The position numbers and the translations under genes are program-made. From assembly GCA_964019335.1 (NCBI GenBank), contig OZ025683.1, forward strand, positions 434,001 through 498,000: a stretch of 64,000 nt of DNA, read 5' to 3'. The stretch comes from Diplonema japonicum (Eukaryota; Euglenozoa; Diplonemea; Diplonemida; Diplonemidae). Shown one piece after another: positions 21,885-30,100 of the stretch. Below the pieces are notes generated by a model, which saw only the letters and a program-made list of their open reading frames with translations, was not told where the DNA came from and searched no databases. Within the stretch, counting starts at the first letter, position 1. Each line of letters begins with the position of its first letter.

Positions 21885-21897
21885 AGAGCAAGCATGA
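21094..21897 (+). CDS. Lys/Glu-rich charged helical protein, unknown function
   Basis: Four exons: 21094-21142, 21183-21656, 21700-21846, 21887-21897. Introns are 40, 43 and 40 nt, all phase 1. The product is 226 aa. The start MPTMEEQIAALKAKKA follows the acceptor AG at 21077-21078 by 15 nt; Met4 (21103) is an alternative. Residues about 22-175 are an almost continuous Lys/Glu/Ala helix, probably a single stable alpha-helix or coiled coil. A less biased C-terminus follows (IYSNARKRAKANAQFYEEFM). The last intron is little more than a run of A between GTGAG and CAG. The last exon adds only a few residues and the stop. The C-terminal end is therefore the least certain part. Confidence 0.65.
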
Positions 21898-22300
21898 ATC
21901 GTAGGCATAGATTATCAGAGGAAAATCAAAAAAAAGAGATGACCCCCCCCCCCCCGTCCCCCGTCCCCCGTCCCACTGGTTTTTTTTTTCTACGCCTCTC
22001 GTGCGTAAAAAGATTAAAAAAATGGTTTCTTATTTTTTCACCCCCCCACCTTTTCCCTATTTTTATTAGAGGAAGAAGTTTAACGATAGCTCAAAAAAAA
22101 GGATCGACAAATATACTCCTTTCACCACGTAAAGCGTTTTTTGTTCTTCTCTTTTTTTTTTCTCTTTTCTCTTCTCTTCTTTTATTCCTCTACTTTCTTT
22201 CCCCCTTTCCCCCTCTGTTCCGGTGCTCCCCACCCTTTCTCCTATCACCATACCGCGAAACTTTAAAAAAAAAAAAAACCAGGCAAAAAAAAAAAAAAAA
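21898..22300. other. Intergenic
   Basis: C run near 21943-21955, then T- and C-rich tracts. It ends with AACCAG (AG 22281-22282) and about 17 A residues immediately before the WD40 gene's ATG. No gene seen. Confidence 0.55.
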
Positions 22301-23623
22301 ATGAAAATACCTACCCAAGGAGTTCTTCGTGGCTGCGGTGGGGATGTGTCGTGTATTGATGTAAACCCTGGAGGGGAGTTGGTCCTGACAGGAAGCAGCA
22401 ATGGAGAGGTCGGGGTGTGGAGCGTGAATTTAATGAGAAGGGTTTTTCAGCTTGATAATCAACATGGCGGCATGGGCTTGCTGGCGGTGGAGTGGGCACG
22501 GCCACACGACACAGAAATGAAACACATACAGTACCCCCCCAGCACACAGTACTTCACAATGGGCCGCGACGGCTGCATACGGTTCTGGAGCGTCGTGAAT
22601 AAACAAACAGGAACCTTTGTGGATCTTACCGAAACGATCACCACGACAGCCCCTACAGGTGTCCCTACTATGCAGTCCGCTGTTCCTTCGTCAACACCTT
22701 CTCTCCCCCCACCGCAGGCTGACTACTCAGACATGGTATTCTCTTCAAAACAGAGTTCCGACACAACATTCTCATGGGGCCCTACTACATATTGCATTAC
22801 TTGCGTCGGGGTTTTGTGGCATTCCAGCTACAGCTTCTGCCCGTTCAGCACGATACGAAACGAAAAAGGGGTATTCCTCGCAGCCCCGTCCGAGGCGGGC
22901 AGTGTAGTTCGGGTGTACCTTCTCGCCACGGAGAGCACCGATGAAGCTGACGCAGCTGAGGCATCTGTTCTAACTAAACCGAAAAACCCGAGGAGCGAAA
23001 ACGTGGACGCGCTTCTCGAAGAGATCAGCAAGCGAAAAGGCGGGTCGGAAACAACAGGGAGATTCTACTGCGATGTGTGCCCCATACCCGGGCAGGAGGT
23101 TGGGATGGTCATGACTGTCGACGGTTCACGGGGCATGGGGGATCTTCTGGCTGTCGGGTACGAATCCGGCCATGTCATGGTTTCTGGTTTCAGTTTAACA
23201 TCTTCAGAGAAGATGTCCCCTGTGTATGTGAAGCACCATGCAGAGACTGTTTTGGTGGTGAAGCTGGTCTGTGTGAAGTCTGGTAGAAATTTGCTTCTCA
23301 CCGCCTCGGCGGACGATGCCCTGATGGTGTACCATGTGGCCTCCTCGTCTCTTGTTGCGTTGCACACCATAACTCTTCCCTCGCCGGGTGTTAATGCTTT
23401 GGCCGTGCATCCCGCCAAGCCGCGGCTTGTTGTGCTTGGGTCGTGGGCGAACCAGGCGCTGGTCTACGATGTCAAGAAGGGGCAGCTTGTCGCTGTTCTT
23501 GAGGAGCATTCCAAAGCTGTTTCGTCACTTCGGTGGGTTCAGACGGGGTCTGAGCTGCAAAAAGCTTGCCTTTTCACAGGAGGGAGCGATGGGGTGGTTG
23601 CTCTGTGGAACATCTTCAACTGA
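22301..23623 (+). CDS. WD40 protein, ASTRA-associated protein 1 / GNB1L type
   Basis: Single exon, 440 aa. I chose ATG 22301 because upstream in-frame codons are only a poly-Lys artefact of the A tract after the acceptor. The N-terminus (GVLRGCGGDVSCIDVNP, then LVLTGSSNGEVGVWSV and TMGRDGCIRFWSV) and the C-terminus (GVNALAVHPAKPRLVVLGSW, LVAVLEEHSKAVSSLRW, TGGSDGVVALWNIFN) follow the ASA1/GNB1L pattern of a beta-propeller closing on S-KDG-IslW. In yeast and animals this protein works with the TELO2-TTI1-TTI2 complex in maturation of PIKK kinases such as TOR and ATM. The middle has a Ser/Thr/Pro insert (residues about 115-150) and an acidic insert near 210-250. A generic WD40 protein is the alternative. 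Confidence 0.68.
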   Translation: MKIPTQGVLRGCGGDVSCIDVNPGGELVLTGSSNGEVGVWSVNLMRRVFQLDNQHGGMGLLAVEWARPHDTEMKHIQYPPSTQYFTMGRDGCIRFWSVVNKQTGTFVDLTETITTTAPTGVPTMQSAVPSSTPSLPPPQADYSDMVFSSKQSSDTTFSWGPTTYCITCVGVLWHSSYSFCPFSTIRNEKGVFLAAPSEAGSVVRVYLLATESTDEADAAEASVLTKPKNPRSENVDALLEEISKRKGGSETTGRFYCDVCPIPGQEVGMVMTVDGSRGMGDLLAVGYESGHVMVSGFSLTSSEKMSPVYVKHHAETVLVVKLVCVKSGRNLLLTASADDALMVYHVASSSLVALHTITLPSPGVNALAVHPAKPRLVVLGSWANQALVYDVKKGQLVAVLEEHSKAVSSLRWVQTGSELQKACLFTGGSDGVVALWNIFN

Positions 23624-23737
23624 TGACAGTTTTTTTTTTTTTTTTTTTTTTTTTTTATATTCATCCTGAGGTGACCAACTAAAGCTAAACAAAGGTGGAC
23701 GACGGGAAGGGAAAAAAAAAAAAAAAAAAACGGGAAA

Positions 23738-24106
23738 ATGTCGGCGGATAAATCAAAGCTGCAGAAGATTATGACCCAGCCCATTGTATGTACAGGGAAA
23801 AGTGATTTCTTCTTCTTTTTTCTTTTTTTTGATTTCCATTTATAACATAACACACATCACAGAACCTGATCTACAGGTTTGTGCAGAATAAGTCAAGGGT
23901 GCAGGTGTGGCTGTATGAGAATAACGACCTGAGGATAGAAGGCGTGATTATTGGTATGCTGAGGAAAGCAGAAGGAAGAAGATAAACAAAAATGGAACAC
24001 CACACAGGTTTTGACGAATATATGAACCTCACCCTTGATGATGCGGAAGAGATTCACATGAAGAAGAAGACTAGAAAGACTATCGGTATACCCTTGGGAG
24101 GAGAAG

Positions 24107-24147
<41 letters not shown>

Positions 24148-24205
24148 AGGGAGAATTATGCTTAAAGGCGACAACGTCAGTCTGCTTCTCAACACCGGGA
24201 AATAA
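23738..24205 (+). CDS. SNRPE: Small nuclear ribonucleoprotein E (SmE)
   Basis: Four small exons: 23738-23785, 23863-23953, 24008-24085, 24150-24205. Introns are 77, 54 and 64 nt. The spliced product is 90 aa, close to the roughly 92 aa of other SmE proteins. The joined protein has the N-terminus QKIMTQPI, then [40 protein letters not shown] and [13 protein letters not shown]: both Sm motifs and SmE-specific residues throughout. SmE is one of seven proteins of the ring on U1, U2, U4 and U5 snRNAs and acts in nuclear splicing. Exons 2-3 and 3-4 join within Gly codons (phase 1). The last intron is mostly A residues. Its presence agrees with the many introns in this window. The exact trans-splice acceptor upstream is unclear. 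Confidence 0.95.
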
Positions 24206-24566
24206 AATAAAAATAAAAAAGAACAGAGCACCTCCCACACAGTCCCTTTTGTCTCACCAAAAGGATTACCTCCTAACCAGTGTCTCTTTGTATTTTTTCC
24301 TTTTTTCTATTGAGCACACGGCTTTCTTACTTTTTTTTTTAGCATCATCAAAAGGGTGGGAGGGGGTGAAATTACAATAAAAGAAAAGAAGAAGTACTTT
24401 CACCTCTTCAGCCCTTTTTAAGTGTTTCTTACTTCTTTTTCTTTCATTCTCCATAACACAGTGTTTTCTTTTTTCTTCTTATTCTTCGTATGGCTTTTCT
24501 TCCTCTTCTTCTTGTTCCTTTGCCCTCTCCCCTTAATGCCCTTCACAAACAGGTGAATGACCCCTG
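24206..24566. other. Intergenic, pyrimidine-rich
   Basis: About 360 bases rich in T and C with one A/G patch near 24370-24400. It ends at the acceptor CACAAACAG (AG 24551-24552). An ATG at 24557 lies between the acceptor and the assumed GT61 start, in another frame. Confidence 0.55.
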
Positions 24567-26009
24567 ATGGGAGGCAAAGTGCGCCATGCTATGGTGTTGG
24601 CATGTGTGGTGACATGGATACTGGTTTTCGGTGGGAGTGGTGCTCAAGAGGAGGAAAATACAAAACACGAAACACCAAAAAGCTTAGAAGCTGCCGCCGA
24701 CAAGATCCACCATGCTGACTACAAGCTGTACAATGTAACACCTTTCTGTGTACAGGAAGGGCATGGCTGGGTGTGGCACAACGGACAGCTGCCTGACATT
24801 AGCATATTCACAGAGGGGAAGCGTCTTATCACTCCAGTGGACCTTCGCGGGACGAGCCCCCTAGAGGCCACCTGGGACAACCATAGCATCCCTTACCTAG
24901 GTACGCTGGAGCCTTTGTCATTCCTTCACACCTACCCCCTGTACCATTTTCTGTGGTCGTACATCTCCACCACCATGGCCCTCACGCATGTCGAGACCCT
25001 TTACAACACCACTCGTGTCATTCCCTTCTACAAGTCGTGTCCTACGTCGCGCGACTGGCAGGAGACAGCATGGCTCGGCTCGGCATGGCAAGAAGCCGCA
25101 AGGCGTCACGCTGGCAGCTGCATCTCTGACACGCTACACAGAACGAAGCTTCTCCGTGCCACAGGCTCACCATACCCCCTCGAGTCCTACCGCCCTGGCC
25201 TGCACTGCTTCCCATGGGGCCTCGTGGGTGCCATGCGTATGAAGGAGCTTGCTAGCAGGTACCAAGTCGTGTATGGGAAGTGGTTCGGCGCAGTCAAGTG
25301 CAGAGGGAAGAAATGCAAGTTTCCCGGTGTCGGCCGTGCGTGGGCATCGTTCGCAGCGACAATGTCGCAGAGGCTGCGCACACTAGGGGTGGGGGACAGC
25401 GCCGTGCAGCAAGCGAGGACAATGGTGGTGATCGACAGGGTGGCAAGCAGGAAGATCCTCGACAGCAAGCAGTTGGTAGCCGTCGGGAACAGCATGGGGT
25501 GGGAGGTGCAGCTAGCACGGTTCGAAGAGATGACAACATTGGATCAGTTAAAGATGATACTGAGCGCTGGGGCGGTGCTGGGGGTGCATGGGAGTGGGCT
25601 AGCGTGGTCTTTGCTTGGAAGGGCAGGCACTGTGTGGGTTGAGATCGTGCCCCATGCCAAAGGGTGCAGGAAGACATCTGCAAACATGAACTCATCCTTC
25701 ATTACTGTTGATACAGTGGGAATCCCTAATAAGCTCCCAAGCAGCAAGCTCCAAATCACCCCTACAGGCTTAGAAGGCTACGGCGTGCTTGTCCGCTACA
25801 CAGGCGGGCACCACATTAGCTGGACGGCATCCTGTCCTAATTGCACACAGTGCCCCACCCCTTCGAACGCTTCCTACCCCTTCAAGGACTGCGATGTCAC
25901 CATCCCACAGATAGTCGTTAAATATGTATTGCACTACACTGCTATATTGCAGGAGACACCAAAGAAGTGCCAGTCGGGGTGCGTAGTGCAGGCAACGAAG
26001 CCTTTTTAA
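24567..26009 (+). CDS. GT61-family (DUF563) glycosyltransferase
   Basis: 480 aa in one frame. The N-terminus (MVLACVVTWILVFGGSG) is a signal peptide or signal anchor, so the enzyme should face the Golgi/ER lumen. The family core is at residues about 210-380. LHCFPWGLVGAMRM comes first, then TMVVIDRVASRKILD, and then AGAVLGVHGSGLAWSLLGRA with TVWVEIVPH, matching the GT61 pattern (R, then HGAGL, then viEi.P). GT61 enzymes transfer pentoses or GlcNAc in glycoprotein or polysaccharide synthesis; the substrate here is unknown. Several Cys and N-glycosylation sequons fit a lumenal protein. The first ATG after the acceptor (24557) is in another frame and runs about 55 codons, so translation would need leaky scanning or a different acceptor. 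A 27-nt GT...AG segment near the C-terminus could be an in-frame mini-intron, but I left it as coding. Confidence 0.8.
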   Translation: MGGKVRHAMVLACVVTWILVFGGSGAQEEENTKHETPKSLEAAADKIHHADYKLYNVTPFCVQEGHGWVWHNGQLPDISIFTEGKRLITPVDLRGTSPLEATWDNHSIPYLGTLEPLSFLHTYPLYHFLWSYISTTMALTHVETLYNTTRVIPFYKSCPTSRDWQETAWLGSAWQEAARRHAGSCISDTLHRTKLLRATGSPYPLESYRPGLHCFPWGLVGAMRMKELASRYQVVYGKWFGAVKCRGKKCKFPGVGRAWASFAATMSQRLRTLGVGDSAVQQARTMVVIDRVASRKILDSKQLVAVGNSMGWEVQLARFEEMTTLDQLKMILSAGAVLGVHGSGLAWSLLGRAGTVWVEIVPHAKGCRKTSANMNSSFITVDTVGIPNKLPSSKLQITPTGLEGYGVLVRYTGGHHISWTASCPNCTQCPTPSNASYPFKDCDVTIPQIVVKYVLHYTAILQETPKKCQSGCVVQATKPF

Positions 26010-26043
26010 TGTTACCATCACTGTAGCACCAATGCACTCACAC

Positions 26044-26045
26044 AG
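26044..26045 (+). promoter_or_regulatory. Probable trans-splice acceptor
   Basis: ACTCACACAG ends here, 6 nt before the nucleoside hydrolase ATG and only 35 nt after the previous gene's stop. No donor lies between, so a cis-intron is not a sensible explanation. Confidence 0.55.
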
Positions 26046-26051
26046 GGCGCA

Positions 26052-27077
26052 ATGGTGAAGCGCAAAATGGTGATCGACACGGACTGCAGCTCCGAGGACA
26101 GCATAGCATTGCTGTGCGCCCTGAACTGCACAGAAGTCGAGGTCGTGGCCATCTGCTGCGTGTGGGGGAACGTGCAGGTTGAAGCAGCAGCACGGAATGT
26201 GACAAGGATTCTTGAGTTTACAGGGAACACACACATCCCAGTATATGTCGGTGCTGACGGCCCTTTGATCGACAAGAGAGATCAGCAACGTCGCGGCACT
26301 AACGATAGAAACACAGATCACGCGTCCGTGGCACTGTCAAGGATACTAGGGTGCAGAACTCGGGACGAATCCACATGGCAGCTCGTCGCACTGGGCCCGC
26401 TTACTAACGTGGCACTGGCTATCAGGATGTGCCCGAATATTCTTCAAGGTCTGGGGAGCGAAGAATACCCTGGTCTGGTGGTGATGGGAGGCACACTACG
26501 GGCAAAAGGAAACTCAGGGCTCTCTTCAGAGTTCAACTGGCATTGCGATCCCGAAGCAGCAATGGTGGTGCTAGAAAGCACGGGAAATGACTACCCGTTC
26601 CCAACACCGACAGCGACGTTGGTTCCGTGGGAGGTTGTCACGGAGTGCCCGCTGACGTGGCAGCAGTGCGACCAACTGCTAGGCATGACTGACAGTATTC
26701 CGCAAGAAGTACAACCCTATGTGTCGTCGGCGGAGTACAGGAACAGGATGCAGGGGTTGCTGCGGGAGCTGCTGCAGGGGTTGCAGAGTATCGAAAGAGA
26801 TGGGAACACATCATGCCTCATACCTGACGCTGTTGCCATGGTGCTTGCGATCGACCCCTTGTTGTCCACTTACTCCATCAACACGTTCGCAACGGTCGAA
26901 CTCGCCAGCAGCGAGAGTAGAGGCTCTTGCGTCATTGACTGGTACGGCACCACCCAGAGCCGCAGTAAAAAGAAAAGGTGGCTTAACGTCACTGTGACGG
27001 CCTCCACCGATGCCGCTACCTTCGTGAAGCACATCTTTTCTCTAGTCGGACACCCCTCCCCCTCGTTCCTTAACTAG
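26052..27077 (+). CDS. Inosine-uridine nucleoside hydrolase-like protein
   Basis: 341 aa, single exon. It begins MVKRKMVIDTDCSSEDSIAL, the Ca-binding N-terminus of nucleoside N-ribohydrolases (usual form DxDPGxDDAxAI). VWGNVQVEAAARNVTRIL, VVMGGTLRAKGN and SSEFNWHCDPEAAMVVLE follow; the EFN...DPEAA block is highly typical. Such enzymes cleave the N-glycosidic bond of ribonucleosides in purine/pyrimidine salvage. Two departures are visible. The first Asp of the usual DD pair is Glu (Glu15), and the C-terminal HDP motif reads LIPDAVAM with no His. Substrate range or activity may therefore differ from the well-known protozoan enzymes. No signal peptide, so cytosolic. Confidence 0.85.
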   Translation: MVKRKMVIDTDCSSEDSIALLCALNCTEVEVVAICCVWGNVQVEAAARNVTRILEFTGNTHIPVYVGADGPLIDKRDQQRRGTNDRNTDHASVALSRILGCRTRDESTWQLVALGPLTNVALAIRMCPNILQGLGSEEYPGLVVMGGTLRAKGNSGLSSEFNWHCDPEAAMVVLESTGNDYPFPTPTATLVPWEVVTECPLTWQQCDQLLGMTDSIPQEVQPYVSSAEYRNRMQGLLRELLQGLQSIERDGNTSCLIPDAVAMVLAIDPLLSTYSINTFATVELASSESRGSCVIDWYGTTQSRSKKKRWLNVTVTASTDAATFVKHIFSLVGHPSPSFLN

Positions 27078-27164
27078 TAGTATTGCCGGATTTACACCGG
27101 TGTCTTTATATAAGGTCTTGTCCAGTATTAGTTGGCTCCTTGCGCACTTTTCTACACGCACCAC

Positions 27165-27166
27165 AG
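27165..27166 (+). promoter_or_regulatory. Probable trans-splice acceptor of the giant gene
   Basis: CACGCACCACAG ends here, 13 nt before the chosen ATG (27180). A 3-codon upstream frame ATG-TCC-CCG-TGA begins at 27169, and its stop overlaps the main start codon (TGATG). Confidence 0.5.
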
Positions 27167-27179
27167 CCATGTCCCCGTG

Positions 27180-30100
27180 ATGCTCAACGCAGCGTCTTTT
27201 CTGCTGATCTGCGTAGTCGGTGCATTGTACGAGGAGACTGGCGGTGGGCTGGGCGACGTGTTCGTAGAGGATGTCTGCCTGTTCGGGTGCGAGGGGAACG
27301 GGTGCCCTTGCGATGATGTGTGCAAACATGACGAAGGCGACGTGATGAGCGACGCGTGTCAAGGCTTACTGTTTGACTACTGCTGCATGCATCGCAGGAG
27401 GGACATTGCTTGTGTGATGTTTGGCAGATGGGACATCGAATGTCTCCCGTGGCCCGTTGAGGCCACGACGTACATGGGCACCAAAGGCGTCACCACTTCC
27501 GTTTTCGCAACAGGGATCATTGCCAGCACGCCTTCGGAGATGGAGTACCCCGATACAATGTCACTCGGCGAGTCCAACTGGGAGCTGTCCACCTCTACGT
27601 GTGGTGCTTTCCCATGGGCCCCTCAGTCCCTCAACGGTTGGGTGCCTCAGTTTCAGCCTTCTCAACAGAGAGAGAAAGAAGAAGCCTTTGGGACTTTGGC
27701 TCTTTCGCACGACGGCCCCACAATACTCCTCTCGATCGAGCCCTTGCTTGACATCACAGGCATCTCTGCCCATGAAGTCTCATCCATGGGTGACATCGAG
27801 TCCATCACGCTCCTCTCCACGCCAGTTGTGGCGAACATCTCTGAGACAAGCTTTTACAAACAGTATGAAGTTTACTCTTCACCGGGTCCACCTGAGGCTT
27901 ACGTCGAAACTGACGGCACCCCTGGCGTAGGCTATCACGGCAACGTTGACACAACCACCTCCGGCCTGCGCTGCTTGTCTTGGGGACACAAGTTGTTCAG
28001 GCACCCTTACATGCCTTATGAATGGTCTTCTGACAGCATCTACGCTGAGCGCATGATGGTAGGCGAGGTGATGGGTTCCTATCAAGGAGACGGCGTGGGT
28101 GAGCATAACTACTGTAGGAACCCGGACGGCGACCCCAAAGGTGCCTGGTGCTACGTTTGGGATGAAAGTGACACGGGGCTGGGTCTTCCGCCAGTGTTTC
28201 CTGGTTCACAGTGGGAATATGATCCAACACCGCTGAAGCAAGACGACATGGGTGGCGGTCCCGATCCTGGTACAGGGGGCCCTGGCGGTGGTTTTGACCC
28301 TGGTCCTGATACAGGGGGGCCTGGCGGTGGCTTTGACCCTGGTCCTGACACGGAGGGACCTGATGGTGGTTTCGATCCTGACCCTGATCCGGGTGGTTTT
28401 AACCCTGACCCTGACCCTGACCCTGACCCTGATCAGGGTGGTTTTAACCCTGGCCCTGACCCTGATCAGGGTGGTGACCCTGGACCCGATACGGGCCAAT
28501 TTGAACCTGGGCAGGGGGAGGAGGACACGCAAGACCCTACAGGTGGTCAAGACTTCGGCGGGACTGAGTTTTTTAGGAAGAGACAAAATGTTTTAAGCCG
28601 ACAAGCAAGGACCCTTGACTGCATGACCCCGCAAGTTGCGGAATGTTTAAAGGTGTATGCCGAGATGGGCTGCACGGGTGTACCATACTACCCGGATTTC
28701 GACTGCAGCGTGGCGTTGCAGTGCACGGCGGAAGTACAGAAGCATTGTGGCACGCAGCCTAAGGCATGCGAAGATGATGTCGAAGTCCTACGCGTGTTGA
28801 CAGGCGATCCGGGAATGACTTGCGAACAGTTAGTGTTAGACGCCGCAACCGGAGCGATAGCAATGGTGGAGGCAATTGCTTTAGTGTGCAACACGCACAG
28901 AGAGGGGTGCTGCAAGTACTGCCTAACTTATGGGTACGGAAACCCTGCTGTTGAAAAAAAGATCCTAAGCAATACCTTCCCTCCGTCGGCTGTGGGGAAG
29001 GTACTCGTGTGGGCCAAATTCAAGCACTACTGCACGATCCCCGACCCCCAGCCATGCTTGACAACAAGAGAGCAGCCTGTCACCGTAAGCGATGGCGGTG
29101 CGTTGCAAGTAGTCACAGCAGTCAGGATATCCATGAAGCCGTCAGCCAACACCTACAAAGGGGTCGACAGCATTGCCATTACAGGCACAGTTCCTTCAGG
29201 ATGCCACGATGACAACACGCTAGGGCACTGGCAAGAGCCGTTGTGCGTGACGTGCAAAGCCACCGCAACAGAGGTTTGGAAAGGACCCGAGTGTACAACC
29301 CTGCAGTGCAACGCAAAAAAGTGCGACTACGGCTTCTGCGATGCTGCAGATCAGTGCAAGTGTTACCGCGGCTACGCAGGACCTACCTGCGGGGTTCAAT
29401 GCCCGCTGAACGCGACAGCTTACTTTTACTATAATGCAAGCTTCCACAACTATGTGATTCCGAGGAATGAGAATACGATAGTGACCAGGCCCGACCAGCT
29501 GGGATACCTGAATGAGTGGACCATATGCAGCGGAAATGGTGTGTGCGACGACGGTGTGGATGGCGACGGCAGCTGCATGTGTGACCCAGGCTTTGCAGGG
29601 CCAAACTGCAGTGAACACTGTCCTGGGATGATGCACGGACGCTTCGGGATAGTAACGTGCTCTGGTCGAGGGAAGTGCTATGACGGAGCGCAGGGCAACG
29701 CGACTTGCGAGTGCTGGGGACTGTACTTCGGGGACGACTGCTCCAAAGTGCTGTGCGACGAGAAAGAGTGCCACAATGGTGTGTGTCTGGACCCTGTAAC
29801 GGAGGAGCCGTGTGCTCTTGGGGGAAAAGGGTGCTACTGTGCGTGCTACGGAAAGGAGTCCTATTCACTGACTGGTGTATACAAGACTGACCAGCCAGGC
29901 TTGCATGGGTACTGGGACGGGGGAAAGTGTGACAAGTGCCAAGAGAACTACGGCGGCGACGAGTGCAATGAACGCGACAGGCAGTCGAAGACGTACAAAG
30001 GCGAAGTGAAGAGCGGGTCGAAGGAAAAGTTCGGCCCTGTCTATTTTGAACCTTGTACAGAGTTGAACATCGAGTTCACACTGTTGTCGGGTGATGAAGC

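Noticed and set aside
25929-25955. 27-nt in-frame intron near the end of the GT61 gene
   Set aside because: It starts GTATT and ends GCAG but is shorter than every supported intron here and its removal is not needed.
28402-28431. Interstitial telomeric repeat
   Set aside because: The unit is CCCTGA, not CCCTAA, and it lies in frame inside a coding repeat.
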